A stretch of DNA of 64,000 nucleotides from an uncultured Bacteroidota bacterium (GCA_902775135.1 CACYKY010000022.1:1-64000); one strand, 5' to 3'; positions 40,727 through 49,995 are shown, counted from the stretch's first letter. Notes: generated from the sequence alone by a model not told the origin. A program made the numbers and translations.

Positions 40727-41389
40727 CTATCCGAGAATTTTTTCCAGTTGTTTCTCCGAGGCATGGGGAAGGAGGGCGCGCAGGTGGTCGTGTATCTTCT
40801 GACGCGATTCTTCCGGCGTGCGGCTGCACAGGCATGCGTCGTGTCCCAAGAGCCGTTCAGGCGTATTCAGCAACGCCCAGCCCCAGCCGTAGCGGTTGCC
40901 GTGCTTGTCGGTGGGGTACACGAAGTCCTCGGTCACCACGCGGCAGGCCATCTGCAGGCGTGTCACATAGCCGTCGAAGCGGCTGCGCATCTTGGGCCCG
41001 TCGAAACCGCAGGCCCTTCGTAGGTCGCGGGTTATCATGCTGCCGCCCACGCGCAGCACTTCCAGTATGGCGCCTTCTATGCTCTCCTCCTCGGGCTCCG
41101 GATACCTGGCGCGCCGGTAGTTGCAGAGGTCGGGCCACCACTCCATGGTGACGAAGCCCGCCTTTCCGCCAAAGAACTTGCCGTAGGCATAGTGCCCCTC
41201 GGTGACCATCGGCCCCTTCCAGTCCCACAGCGGCCAGTCCCAGCCTCCATCCGGCAGGGCCACATAGCGGCACTCCGGGGCGACGAGCTCGTCGGCCGAG
41301 AATCCTTCTATGTTGCCGCCCAGCAGCGGCAGAAAGCCCATCTCGCCGATGGCCTCCATGAGTTCGGGACAGTTGTGTACTTGTTTCAT
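40727..41389 (-). CDS. AlkZ-related protein (winged-helix DNA glycosylase-like)
   Basis: 220 residues resembling Bacteroidota AlkZ-related proteins: MGFLPLLGGNIEGFSADELV, WDWPLWDWKGPM, AYGKFFGGKAGFVTMEWWPD, LCNYRRARYPE, and a C-terminal YGWGWALLNTPERLLG. AlkZ excises interstrand crosslinks and alkylated bases; the catalytic QxQ motif of true AlkZ is not evident, so a repair role is a guess. The start overlaps the stop of the upstream lipoprotein gene by 4 bases, so the two are coupled. Confidence 0.7.
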   Translation of the reverse strand: MKQVHNCPELMEAIGEMGFLPLLGGNIEGFSADELVAPECRYVALPDGGWDWPLWDWKGPMVTEGHYAYGKFFGGKAGFVTMEWWPDLCNYRRARYPEPEEESIEGAILEVLRVGGSMITRDLRRACGFDGPKMRSRFDGYVTRLQMACRVVTEDFVYPTDKHGNRYGWGWALLNTPERLLGHDACLCSRTPEESRQKIHDHLRALLPHASEKQLEKILG

Positions 41390-42240
41390 TGGTTGTAACT
41401 TTCGGGACCGAAAATCTCTTTGCCGTAGGGGGTCAGCTGCAGGTGCTTCGATAGCCAGTATATGGGCATGTCGACGAAGAGCATGCCACAGGCGTAGGGC
41501 TGGGCGCTGTAGGGGTTGAAGTGGGCGGTGACGACGGAGCGCGTGCTGTCGATGGTGAAGCCGTCAGGATGCGGCAGGCGTTGCTTGTATTCGTCAAAGA
41601 GGCATTCGGTGGTGTTGCCGTTGTCGCGGTTCACCACGAGGTCCTCCAGGGCGCGTATCATCACCTCGCCGATGCCGGCGGTGTCCATCAGGTCCTCGAG
41701 GTGGACCACACGTCCGCTTTTGCGGTCAACGATGAGGCTGTTGTAGCCATAGTAGCCGTGGGCGGCGAAGGCCACCATGCCCTCATAATTTGTGTGGAAG
41801 AGCAGCAGGTCGCCGTTCTGCTCAACGCCGCCGCTGATTTTCTTGTAGTTGCAGGGTTGTGTGGTGATGGAGTCTATCTTGCGTCGTCTCGCTATTTCAT
41901 TGTCTTCCATCTGGCTCTGTCTCAGAAAGCGTTGCGCCGCTTCCTCGAGGGTGGTCGACGTGCTGTCGCCGAAGGCAAGGACTATCAGCTGTCCTCGCGT
42001 CTCAGGGCTGAAGGCACCGAGGTCGGGCCATTTCAGCTCGAAGGTGTTCTCCTCCTGCAGGAGGTTGTCCTCCATGAAGGGTATGGGTTCCTTGAGGGTT
42101 AGTTCCTGGCAGAGGGTGCCCCGGTAGTCTGTGATTTTGATTTCCTGCTGGTTGGCGGCGTCTCTCTCTTCTGGTGTTTGTCGACAGGCACCCATCAGCA
42201 GGGCTGCGGCGGCCAGCGCAAGGCAAAGTGTCTTATTCAT
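41386..42240 (-). CDS. DUF3298-like lipoprotein
   Basis: 284 residues. I start at ATG 42240 (MNKTLCLALAAAALLMGAC, lipobox GAC with Cys19); the longer frame to 42303 is not a signal peptide. The mature part fits the RsiV-like layout of a DUF4163-type segment followed by DUF3298: HTNYEGMVAFAAHGYYGYNS, VDRKSGRVVHLEDLMDTAG, FTIDSTRSVVTAHFNPYSAQ. RsiV-type domains bind lysozyme in Bacillus; no sigma factor is nearby here. Followed by the AlkZ-related gene in the same transcript. Confidence 0.72.
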   Translation of the reverse strand: MNKTLCLALAAAALLMGACRQTPEERDAANQQEIKITDYRGTLCQELTLKEPIPFMEDNLLQEENTFELKWPDLGAFSPETRGQLIVLAFGDSTSTTLEEAAQRFLRQSQMEDNEIARRRKIDSITTQPCNYKKISGGVEQNGDLLLFHTNYEGMVAFAAHGYYGYNSLIVDRKSGRVVHLEDLMDTAGIGEVMIRALEDLVVNRDNGNTTECLFDEYKQRLPHPDGFTIDSTRSVVTAHFNPYSAQPYACGMLFVDMPIYWLSKHLQLTPYGKEIFGPESYNQ

Positions 42241-42278
42241 AGTGGGTTCGATTTGGTAGGGTCTGTTCTTATTTTTTG

Positions 42279-42286
42279 CAAAAGTA
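42279..42286 (-). promoter_or_regulatory. Bacteroidota -7 box (TACTTTTG) for the DUF3298 lipoprotein
   Basis: The complement of CAAAAGTA. It sits back to back with the plus-strand box at 42319-42326 in a compact divergent promoter region. Confidence 0.65.
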
Positions 42287-42318
42287 CGATTTTTTTCTGT
42301 CATTTAAAGAAAAAGTTG

Positions 42319-42326
42319 TATTTTTG
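42319..42326 (+). promoter_or_regulatory. Bacteroidota -7 box (TATTTTTG) for the MscS gene
   Basis: GTTGTATTTTTGCACC, about 38 bases before ATG 42364. Confidence 0.7.
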
Positions 42327-42363
42327 CACCTCGTTTTAAATATAAAATAATACTTTAAATAAT

Positions 42364-43446
42364 ATGCTACTTCTAGACGACAACACTCCCGCACTCATCG
42401 CCGCTGCGGCCCAGTCCAATCCCACCGAAGCGGTGGTCCCCGAGCCCGTAAAGGCTTTCGACAGCACCGTCTCCACCGTCAAGGACAGCCTCTCCAACCT
42501 CAATCTCTCCGATGTCAAGGACATCGTCACCGGCGAGAACACCATCATCCGCGACGGTCTCTCGGCCCTCACCAAACTCACCGTCGAGTTCGTCCCCAAA
42601 CTCCTCGTGGCCATCCTCATCCTCTGGGTGGGTATGAAATTGGCCAAGATGCTGAAGAAACTCATTGTGAAGGCTCTCGACAAGCGTGGCGCCGAAGGGT
42701 CGCTCAAGTCTTTCCTCGGTTCGCTGGTCGACGTGCTGCTGAAGGCCATGATTGTCATCATGGCCATGGATGTCATCGGCATCAAGGCCACCTCCTTCAT
42801 CGCCCTCCTCGGTGCCATGGGGCTGGCGGTGGGTATGGCCCTCCAGGGCACCCTCCAGAACTTCGCCGGCGGCGTGATCATCCTCCTCATGAAGCCTTTC
42901 AAGGTCGACGACTACATCGAGTGCGGCTCCTACAAGGGCTACATCAAGGAAATACGTATCTTCCACACCATCATGCGCCCCTTCAACGGCCGCACCGTCA
43001 TTATCCCCAACAGCGAGCTGGCCACCAAGAGCCTCATCAACCACACCAAGGAGCCTGTCATCCGCCTCGATGTCATCGCCTCTGTGGCCTATGGCACCGA
43101 CCTCGCCAAAGCCAAGCAGGTGCTGTGGGATGTGGTCCGCTCCGAGAAGCTTATCAAGTGGGACCCCAAGCCCCCCACCATCGCCGTCAGCGAGCTCAAC
43201 AACAGCTCCGTCGACATCACCCTCTGGCTTTGGGTCAGCGTGGAGGACTATTGGGAAGTGTGGAAACACATCCGCGAGGATATCTACATCGCCTTCAACG
43301 AGGCCGACATCGATATCCCGTTCCCGCAGGTCTCCGTCCACCAGATGGACAAGTCACCCAAGGTCCACATGGCTCCCCGCCAGGAGCCCGACATCGACAA
43401 ACTCCGTCCCCACTTCGCCAACGAGGCTATCGGCGAGGGCGAGTGA
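42364..43446 (+). CDS. MscS family mechanosensitive ion channel
   Basis: 360 residues. An N-terminal soluble segment (1-70) is followed by TM segments (FVPKLLVAILILWVGMKLAK; VDVLLKAMIVIMAMDVIG) and the pore helix TM3 (LLGAMGLAVGMALQGTLQNF, with the A/G pattern of MscS). The beta domain follows at about 180-240 (DDYIECGSYKGYIKEIRIFH, RPFNGRTVIIPNSELATKSL), and the C-terminal domain after it. It releases solutes under hypo-osmotic shock. The N-terminal 70 residues lack a signal peptide and differ from E. coli MscS. Confidence 0.93.
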   Translation: MLLLDDNTPALIAAAAQSNPTEAVVPEPVKAFDSTVSTVKDSLSNLNLSDVKDIVTGENTIIRDGLSALTKLTVEFVPKLLVAILILWVGMKLAKMLKKLIVKALDKRGAEGSLKSFLGSLVDVLLKAMIVIMAMDVIGIKATSFIALLGAMGLAVGMALQGTLQNFAGGVIILLMKPFKVDDYIECGSYKGYIKEIRIFHTIMRPFNGRTVIIPNSELATKSLINHTKEPVIRLDVIASVAYGTDLAKAKQVLWDVVRSEKLIKWDPKPPTIAVSELNNSSVDITLWLWVSVEDYWEVWKHIREDIYIAFNEADIDIPFPQVSVHQMDKSPKVHMAPRQEPDIDKLRPHFANEAIGEGE

Positions 43447-43478
43447 GATAATGTGAAACGGTAATCAAAAAACGGAAA

Positions 43479-44648
43479 ATGAAATTTCAGTGTTGCCTCC
43501 TTAAGGTCCTGGGTCTCTCCCTTCTTCTCTTCGCTTCTTCCTTGTCTTCCCATGCCCAAAGCCCGTTGAGCGACAGCGCCTGCGCCGCCTATGTGCTCAC
43601 CTGTGGCCCCGGCGACGATTTCTACACCACCTTCGGCCACTCCGCCATTCGCATCTGCGATTCCGCGCGCGGTATCGACCTGGTCTACAACTACGGCACC
43701 TTCGATTTCAACACTCCCCATTTCTACTGGAAGTTCATGCGCGGTCAGCTCGACTATCAGCTTGGCCGCACCTCCTTCAGCCATTTCATGGCCGAGTATG
43801 AGGCCGAGGGGCGCTCCGTGTCGCAGCAACGGCTCTATCTCGACGCCCGCCAGACAGCCAACCTCTACATCCTCCTGGAACAGAACTATCTGCCTGAATA
43901 CCGGCACTACCGCTACGATTTCTTCCGCGACAACTGCGCCACGCGCGTGCGCGACATGGTGGCGCTGGCCGCCGGCAAGCGCGACACTGTCCTCGGGCCC
44001 GACTGGCAGGCCGAGCCCCGCAGCTATCGTCGTCTGGTGGACGACAACCTCGAGGGCACTCTCCAGTGGTGGCGCCTCGGCATCGACATGCTCTTCGGCC
44101 TCCCTGCCGACCACCGCGCTTCCGACATGGAGCGCATGTTCCTCCCCCAGCAGATGCACGACATCTATGCCGCTACCCTTTGGCGCGGCGTCTGCGGCAA
44201 TGCCTATATCGCAGCCCCCTCCGAGGAGTTGCTCCCCGAGTCCCGCCAGCCCCTCAGCGCCAGCTTTCCGCCTGTGGTGGCTTTTGCATTGCTGTTTGTG
44301 CTGGTGGTGATTATGTCATGGAAACAGTGGTGGCGTCCTTGGATGGACCGCGTGCTGATGGTTTTGGCCGGATTGGTGGGCTTGTTCCTCGTCTTCATGT
44401 GGGTGGGTACTGACCACTACTGCACCCAGTGGAATCTCAACATCCTCTGGGCCAATCCCCTTCTCCTGCTCATCGCCATTCGCCTCCATCGCAGTCCTCG
44501 CTGGTCACTATGGCTCACGCTGGGGTGCTTCGCCGTAGCGGCGGTTTGGGTCCTCTGGTGTGGCCTTTCGCCTGCCATACTGCTCCTCATCCTCACCCTC
44601 GCTTTCCGCATCCTCTCCCTTCTCCGCCAAAAACAACCCCTTCCGTAG
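43479..44648 (+). CDS. lnb: Lnb-type lipoprotein N-acyltransferase (DUF4105)
   Basis: 389 residues. A signal peptide (LGLSLLLFASSLSSHAQ) leads to the Lnb N-terminal periplasmic domain: YVLTCGPGDDFYTTFGHSAI (with the conserved His in FGHSA), YNYGTFDFNTPHFYWKFMRG, and YDFFRDNCATRVRDM (with the conserved Cys). A C-terminal membrane part of four to five segments follows (PPVVAFALLFVLVVIMSW; VLMVLAGLVGLFLVFMWVG; AAVWVLWCGLSPAILLLILT). Bacteroidetes lack canonical Lnt, and proteins of this family have been proposed to N-acylate lipoproteins there. Many lipoproteins in this window would be substrates. Confidence 0.8.
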   Translation: MKFQCCLLKVLGLSLLLFASSLSSHAQSPLSDSACAAYVLTCGPGDDFYTTFGHSAIRICDSARGIDLVYNYGTFDFNTPHFYWKFMRGQLDYQLGRTSFSHFMAEYEAEGRSVSQQRLYLDARQTANLYILLEQNYLPEYRHYRYDFFRDNCATRVRDMVALAAGKRDTVLGPDWQAEPRSYRRLVDDNLEGTLQWWRLGIDMLFGLPADHRASDMERMFLPQQMHDIYAATLWRGVCGNAYIAAPSEELLPESRQPLSASFPPVVAFALLFVLVVIMSWKQWWRPWMDRVLMVLAGLVGLFLVFMWVGTDHYCTQWNLNILWANPLLLLIAIRLHRSPRWSLWLTLGCFAVAAVWVLWCGLSPAILLLILTLAFRILSLLRQKQPLP

Positions 44649-44680
44649 AGTCGCAGCATTCACTATTCACCAATCACCAT

Positions 44681-45679
44681 TCACTTATTTGGAACTCCAA
44701 TCAGCCCGTTTATTTTCTCAAAGACGGCCTGTGGCGTGATGGCATGCATGCAGCGGTAGTCGCCGAACCGACAGGGCTTGTTGCCATAGGCGGAGCAGGG
44801 CTGGCAGCGTAGCCTGGCGCACAGGGCGTTGTCGCGGTTCTGCCCATAGCCGTAGAAACCGAAGTCGGGATGCGTGGCACCCCAGATGCTCACCACCGGC
44901 ACACCGAGGACGGAGGCAAAGTGCATGTTGGCACTGTCCATGCTGACCATCAGGGTGAGCGATTTGATGATGTCCAGCTCCTCACGGAAACTTTGCTTGC
45001 CCGCTATGGATCTGACGTTGGCATAGGGTTCGGCCCATCGCTCAAGGGTGGGGGCTTCCTCCTTGCTGCCGAATAGGATGACGCGGTATCCCCGTCCGTC
45101 CAATAGGCCTATCAGTTGCTGCATGTATTCGGCTGGCCATATCTTGCCTTTGTGTTGCGCAAAGGGGGCTATGCCGATGGTGGGTGGCTGGCTGTGTGAC
45201 GGTGTGGCGGTGGGCCGGGGACTGGGGGCTGCCTGCAGTCCCGCACGATGGAAGACCTCCTCGTAGCGTTCAATCTGGGGTTTGCGCGGTGTGGTTCTCC
45301 AATGGTGGATGAAGAGCCAGCGCGATAGTTTCCCTTTGCGGAGGGCGCACAGGCGGAAATGGAAGTCGAAAAGGTGGCGCAGGCGGAGCAGGGTGAGGGC
45401 AAAGCCCACACGGTTCACCTTGTGGAGGTCAACGACGGTGTCGGCTCCGACGGCATTGAGCTCTTTGTATATCTTGATGAAACTCTGTTTCTTCTTAAGC
45501 CCCATATATTCCACATTGGGCTTGCCTTCAAACAGGGGTTGCAGCATCGGCGGTCCTGCAACGGTGAATTTCACCGTCGGATGGGCCGAAGCATAGCGAT
45601 CTACCAGCGGTGCCATGATGGCGACATCGCCGAGGGCGGAGAGTCGGATGATGAGGAGGTGACGGGGCGAAACACTCAT
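44681..45679 (-). CDS. Glycosyltransferase family 9 (heptosyltransferase-like)
   Basis: 332 residues from ATG 45679 (MSVSPRHLLIIRLSALGDVA). The GT9 hallmarks are LLIIRLSALGDV at the N-terminus, ADTVVDLHK near 80, IGIAPFAQHKGKIWPAEYMQ at the start of the second domain, and MVSMDSANMHFASVLGVPVV followed by SIWGATHPDFGFYG. It probably adds a heptose-like sugar to LPS/LOS core. The start overlaps the DUF4254 stop (ATGA) so the genes are coupled. The longer frame to 45931 is antisense-like and was not used. Confidence 0.9.
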   Translation of the reverse strand: MSVSPRHLLIIRLSALGDVAIMAPLVDRYASAHPTVKFTVAGPPMLQPLFEGKPNVEYMGLKKKQSFIKIYKELNAVGADTVVDLHKVNRVGFALTLLRLRHLFDFHFRLCALRKGKLSRWLFIHHWRTTPRKPQIERYEEVFHRAGLQAAPSPRPTATPSHSQPPTIGIAPFAQHKGKIWPAEYMQQLIGLLDGRGYRVILFGSKEEAPTLERWAEPYANVRSIAGKQSFREELDIIKSLTLMVSMDSANMHFASVLGVPVVSIWGATHPDFGFYGYGQNRDNALCARLRCQPCSAYGNKPCRFGDYRCMHAITPQAVFEKINGLIGVPNK

Positions 45680-46269
45680 TTTTTGTACAGCATCGGGTTG
45701 AGACTCGGGTCGTTGTACATCTTCATCTGGCGGTAGAGCTTCATTTGGCGTCGGCCGGCGCCCAGGTCGTCCAGGAGTTGGTCGATGGCGAGGGTGAGGT
45801 CGGCTCGCTGCGTGAGGAGGGTGTCGAGCTTGGCCTGGCATTTGGCACGGTGGTCGTCGTCGCCGCGGTTGGCCTCGATCTGGAAGTGATAGACCTTCAG
45901 CGCCAGGATGGAGAGGCGGTCTATGGCCCATGCCGGGGTCTCGGTGTTGAGGCGCGCATCCTCTTGCAGCTTCACCTCCTTGAACAGGCTGTAGTAGTGG
46001 TCGTCGATTTGTTCAACGAGGTTGGTGCGGTGCTGGTTCGAGGCATCGATGCGACGTTTGAGCTGCAGGGCATACACGGGGTCCACGTCGTCGGGGCGCA
46101 CAAGGTCCTCCAGGTGCCACTGGACGGTGTCCACCCACGATTTCTCCCAGAGGATAGCCTCGTAGGTGCCTTCGCTATAGGGGTTGTGCTGCGGGGCGTC
46201 GACGTTGTCGGTTTTGTGGTATTCTGCCACTTGTTGCGCAAAGAGGTTATAGAGGTCGTTTGCTTTCAT
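45676..46269 (-). CDS. DUF4254 domain-containing protein
   Basis: 197 residues, mostly helical: YEAILWEKSWVDTVQWHLED, PVYALQLKRRIDASNQHRTN, and RQMKLYRQMKMYNDPSLNPM at the C-terminus. DUF4254 is found in Bacteroidota, often with GT9 genes as here; function unknown. It starts at ATG 46269 (MKANDLYNLFAQQVAEYHKT), 29 bp after the patatin gene stop, so the three minus-strand genes are probably one transcript. Confidence 0.88.
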   Translation of the reverse strand: MKANDLYNLFAQQVAEYHKTDNVDAPQHNPYSEGTYEAILWEKSWVDTVQWHLEDLVRPDDVDPVYALQLKRRIDASNQHRTNLVEQIDDHYYSLFKEVKLQEDARLNTETPAWAIDRLSILALKVYHFQIEANRGDDDHRAKCQAKLDTLLTQRADLTLAIDQLLDDLGAGRRQMKLYRQMKMYNDPSLNPMLYKK

Positions 46270-46298
46270 TGTATTCTGGTTTTTGTATGTTTTCTTTT

Positions 46299-48353
46299 TT
46301 AAAAATAATGTCCAATGTTGAGGTAGAAGTTGAGGCCCGGGGCCAGGGTGGAGTAGCCGAGGTCGGCCGAGATGGGACCCAAAAATGAGTTGTAGCAGTA
46401 GCCTATGGCGAAGCCGTAGATGTTGGGGATGAACTGGATGAGGTCGTTGATGTCGTCCGATTGGCGCGCTAGGGCGGCTCTCAGGATGAGGTATTGGCTC
46501 TTGTGGAAGTTGAACTGGAAGCGCAGCTGGGCGGCAACAAAGAGGGGGTCTACAAAGGTGAGGCTGTGTACGCCAGGAAAGGCTAGCTGTTGGTCCACAA
46601 GGCTCTGGTAGGAGCCCAGGGCGTTGGCAAAGGGAAGCGGTATGTCGGTGTGCGAGAAGGCCATCCGGCCAAAGAGGCAGGGCGACAGCGTGAACCTCGA
46701 GCTGAGGGGAAATGAACTGCGCCATATGGTACGCACCTCACTGATGCCTGGGTTGTCCAGGTAGGATATGAGGTTGTCCGTGCGGTAGGTGTACGAGGCG
46801 GTGAAGAAGATGCCGCGCGTGGGGGTGTAGTAGTCGTTCTCGGTGTTCAGGATCGACTCGAAGTGGTAGGAAAAGAAGCGGGCGTCGTCAATGACTATGG
46901 CCGTTCCGCCGGCAGATAGTATGGGGTCGAAGAAGTCGAAATAGTCGAAGATGATGCCGGCACTGAGTTTGTATTTGCGGAAGCGCGAGTTGATGGGCAT
47001 GAAGGCCAGCCGGTGCTGGTTGTATTTGCTGTTATAGGTGCGGATGCCGTCGGCATAGAGGTCTATGTCGTTGCGGAAGTAGGTGTACGATAGGGCGGGG
47101 GAGGTGACACCCCGCGGGTAGAGGTTCTGCTCGGCATGGAACTGGATGCGTTTGCCGAGTCGCAGGTGGCCGATGACTTCCATGGGTATGCCCCAATGGA
47201 AAGGGAAGCGGGCTCCTATCTGCAGGGCGCCGGTCTCTTCGTTGTCAAAGCGGAAGGCTACACCGACAATGGGGTTGTAGAGCAGGGGGGTCGGCGGGGC
47301 CGTGAGTTTGTAGGTGGCTTTTTCCTCTTCCTCGTCCGAGGAGGTGGGGCTAACTGTCCGCTGGGTGTTCCATCGGGGTCGTTTGGCGGCTATGTCGTCC
47401 CGCAGGGCATGGAGCTCGTCGCGGTGCCGTAGTGCCTCCTCGGCGCCCCGCCGCAACAGGGTGTCGATGGCGTCGGCCGTGAACGAGGCCGCCGTATAGC
47501 CGCTGACGTCTACATGCATGACGATGTCGCTCATGGCTATGTTGTCCCTGTATTTGTTCTTGCAGTTGATGTCGATCACTTGCATGAAGAGGTCTATGGG
47601 TCCCGTGATGTCGTCGGCGGCAAGGGTGTCGCCCTGGACGGTGACTCCGATGATGATGTCGGCTCCCATCTGTCGGGCTATGTCGGCAGGATAGTTGTTT
47701 CTGAGGCCGCCGTCAACTAGCAGCCTGTTGCCCCAGCGCACGGGCGAGAAGACTCCCGGTATCGACATCGAGGCCCGCATCGCCTGCTTCAGGTAGCCGC
47801 TGTGGAAGTCTATCTCGGTGTTGGTGATGACGTCCGTGGCCACGCAGGCAAAGGGGATCGGCAGGGTGTTGAAGTCTATCGAGTCCAGATAGCCCTCCAG
47901 GAGTTGGTCGAAGAGGTGGTCCAGGTTCGTGCCTCTGATGAATCCCGCTCCCGAGTTGCGGTTGGCTTTCCCCGTGGTGAAGGCGTGCCAGAGGGCATAG
48001 GTGTTCTGGATCCGTCGCGTGTCGATGTCTATCGATTCCGGATTCACCCTGTCCGTCAGGAGGAACGTCCAGTCCTGCGTCCTCACCAGCGAGTCCAGCT
48101 CGTCGGTGCTCCATCCAATGGCGTAGAGCCCCCCGATGAGCGAGCCCATCGAGGTGCCGCAGATGATGTCTATCGGCAGCCCCGCCTCCTCTATGGCGCG
48201 GAGGGCGCTGATGTGGGCCACTCCCTTGGCTCCACCCCCACTGAGCACCACGGCTACCTTCGGCCGCGCAAAGGCGTCCGTCCACCCCGTCTGCGAGTGG
48301 CTCGGCACCGCCATGAGTGTCAGTATGGCAACTATGAGCATCAGCCGTTTCAT
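46299..48353 (-). CDS. Patatin-like phospholipase fused to an outer-membrane barrel (type Vd-like)
   Basis: 684 residues. After a signal peptide (LMLIVAILTLMAVPSHSQ) comes a patatin lipase domain: the oxyanion GGGAKG (40-44), nucleophile Ser68 in GTSMG, and Asp214 in VDGG. A POTRA-like stretch and a C-terminal barrel follow, from about residue 350 (YNPIVGVAFRFDNEETGALQ ... final FYLNIGHYF). The order signal-patatin-POTRA-barrel is that of PlpD/FplA type Vd autotransporters. It likely exposes a phospholipase at the surface. DUF4254 and GT9 genes follow on the same strand. Confidence 0.9.
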   Translation of the reverse strand: MKRLMLIVAILTLMAVPSHSQTGWTDAFARPKVAVVLSGGGAKGVAHISALRAIEEAGLPIDIICGTSMGSLIGGLYAIGWSTDELDSLVRTQDWTFLLTDRVNPESIDIDTRRIQNTYALWHAFTTGKANRNSGAGFIRGTNLDHLFDQLLEGYLDSIDFNTLPIPFACVATDVITNTEIDFHSGYLKQAMRASMSIPGVFSPVRWGNRLLVDGGLRNNYPADIARQMGADIIIGVTVQGDTLAADDITGPIDLFMQVIDINCKNKYRDNIAMSDIVMHVDVSGYTAASFTADAIDTLLRRGAEEALRHRDELHALRDDIAAKRPRWNTQRTVSPTSSDEEEEKATYKLTAPPTPLLYNPIVGVAFRFDNEETGALQIGARFPFHWGIPMEVIGHLRLGKRIQFHAEQNLYPRGVTSPALSYTYFRNDIDLYADGIRTYNSKYNQHRLAFMPINSRFRKYKLSAGIIFDYFDFFDPILSAGGTAIVIDDARFFSYHFESILNTENDYYTPTRGIFFTASYTYRTDNLISYLDNPGISEVRTIWRSSFPLSSRFTLSPCLFGRMAFSHTDIPLPFANALGSYQSLVDQQLAFPGVHSLTFVDPLFVAAQLRFQFNFHKSQYLILRAALARQSDDINDLIQFIPNIYGFAIGYCYNSFLGPISADLGYSTLAPGLNFYLNIGHYF

Positions 48354-48439
48354 TATTCCCGTTTCATTTTTTCATTTTTCATTTTTCATTTTCCCTCTCA
48401 CTCCCTCTATTTACCCCCTAACCCGTAAACGGTAAACCC
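48354..48439. repeat. Heptad repeat CATTTTT with a fragment of the 10-bp element
   Basis: CATTTTTCATTTTTCATTTT at 48368-48395 is followed by TCTCACTCCCTC, the complement of the GAGGGAGTGAGA unit seen at 20978 and 54974. Confidence 0.7.
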
Positions 48440-49789
48440 TCACCTCACCTGCCCGTATACATCTTTCTTCAGCCTCATCCACTGCAGCATGCCCCGCAGC
48501 GTGAGGAAGGCCATGAAGGCAATCCAGAGTATGTTGTTCCAGGTTTGGGTGCAGAGGGGGGCATAGGCGGCTTTCAGTCCGTAGTAGATGGCGAAAAAGG
48601 CTGCTGTGGCCACGAACATGGCATTGCGCATCGTCCGCGTGGCGGTGGCACCGATAAAGATGCCGTCAAAGAGGAATGCCGCAAAGCCGCAGATTGGGAT
48701 CACCAGCACCCACCCCATGTAGTCGCCGGCAGTGGCTATCACTTCCTGCTTGTCGGTGAAGATATGCAGGAATTCGTTGCCAAAGGCGGCATAGAGTCCG
48801 GTGAAGACCGCCGTCAATGCCAGCCCCCAGGCAATGAGCAGGCGTACGGCCAATTTCAGGTGCCGCAGCTGCCGGGCTCCGATATGGCGCCCCACCAGGC
48901 TTTCGCCGGCATAGGCAAATCCGTCCATGATATAGCTGAATAGGGTGAAGAACATCATCAGGATGCCGTCGGTGGCTCGGATGGTTTCACTGATGCGGCC
49001 ACTGGCGGCGGTGATGAAGGTGAAGACGGTGGACAGGCAGACGGTGCGGAGGAACACGTCGCCGTTCACTTTGAAGAATCTCCGCATCTCCTCCCAGTGA
49101 AGGGCCTCCTTGAGGACTGCAGGTTGGAGGCTGAACGAGGCAAGGTTCGGGTCGCGCCCTATTCTGCGGCGGAGGAAGAATAGGCCCATTGCCAGCCCTG
49201 TATAGTTGGCAATGACTGTGCCCAAGGCCACACCGAACATGTCCCATTTCAGCACCAGCACGAAGAGCAGCGATGCCACGATGTTCACGCAGTTCAACGC
49301 TATGGCTATCCACATCGGTGTCTTCGAGTCCTGCATGCCTATAAACCATCCTTTGATGGCGTACAGCCCCAACGTCGCAGGCGCTGCCCAGATGCGTACA
49401 AAGAAGTAGGTCAGCGCCAGGTCAATGACCGTGGGTCCATTCTCCGGGTTACTCTTGAATATCACCTTGGCGCCTTCCGCCAACGGCCACTGCAACGCTA
49501 TCACCAGCAGCGCTATCACCAGCGCTATGGTGCAGCTCTGCATCAATATCTTCAGGCTCTCGTCCCATCGCTCGGCACCAAAGGCCTGCGCCGTCAGCCC
49601 GCTTGTCCCCATCCGCAGGAATCCGAAGTTCCAGTAGATGAGGTTGAAAATCGAGCTCCCCACCACGATGGCGCTCACGTGCGCCCCCGAGAGGTGACCC
49701 ACAATGGCCATGTCCACCATGCCCAGCAGCGGCACGGTGATGTTCGTAATGATGTTGGGCAATGCCAGTCCAAGTATCCTTCGGTTCAT
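48440..49789 (-). CDS. MATE family efflux transporter
   Basis: 449 residues with 12 predicted TM segments in two six-helix bundles. The N-terminal bundle opens with ILGLALPNIITNITVPLLGM and VDMAIVGHLSGAHVSAIVVG, as in DinF/NorM members. It exports cationic drugs or other metabolites using Na+ or H+. The substrate cannot be read. Its start at 49789 lies just left of the large heptad array. Confidence 0.93.
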   Translation of the reverse strand: MNRRILGLALPNIITNITVPLLGMVDMAIVGHLSGAHVSAIVVGSSIFNLIYWNFGFLRMGTSGLTAQAFGAERWDESLKILMQSCTIALVIALLVIALQWPLAEGAKVIFKSNPENGPTVIDLALTYFFVRIWAAPATLGLYAIKGWFIGMQDSKTPMWIAIALNCVNIVASLLFVLVLKWDMFGVALGTVIANYTGLAMGLFFLRRRIGRDPNLASFSLQPAVLKEALHWEEMRRFFKVNGDVFLRTVCLSTVFTFITAASGRISETIRATDGILMMFFTLFSYIMDGFAYAGESLVGRHIGARQLRHLKLAVRLLIAWGLALTAVFTGLYAAFGNEFLHIFTDKQEVIATAGDYMGWVLVIPICGFAAFLFDGIFIGATATRTMRNAMFVATAAFFAIYYGLKAAYAPLCTQTWNNILWIAFMAFLTLRGMLQWMRLKKDVYGQVR

Positions 49790-49802
49790 CCCGTCAATTA
49801 TT

Positions 49803-49995
49803 CACTTTCCACTTTCCGTTTTCCACTTTCCGTTTTCCACTTTCCGTTTTCCACTTTCCGTTTTCCACTTTCCGTTTTCCACTTTCCGTTTTCCACTTTC
49901 CGTTTTCCACTTTCCGTTTTCCACTTTCCGTTTTCCACTTTCCGTTTTCCACTTTCCGTTTTCCACTTTCCGTTTTCCACTTTCCGTTTTCCACT
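49803..49995. repeat. Array of ~27 heptads, alternating CCACTTT and CCGTTTT
   Basis: The 14-bp composite unit CACTTTCCGTTTTC is repeated almost perfectly about 13.8 times. It fills the gap between the MATE and Omp28-like genes and overlaps neither significantly. Its complement units are those inside the glycosyltransferase at 22465-22565. Open frames through it on either strand are by-products. Confidence 0.95.

Noticed and set aside
49803..49995. CRISPR array or coding repeat
   Set aside because: The unit is only 7/14 bp with no unique spacers and no cas genes; open frames through it on both strands are trivial by-products of the repeat.
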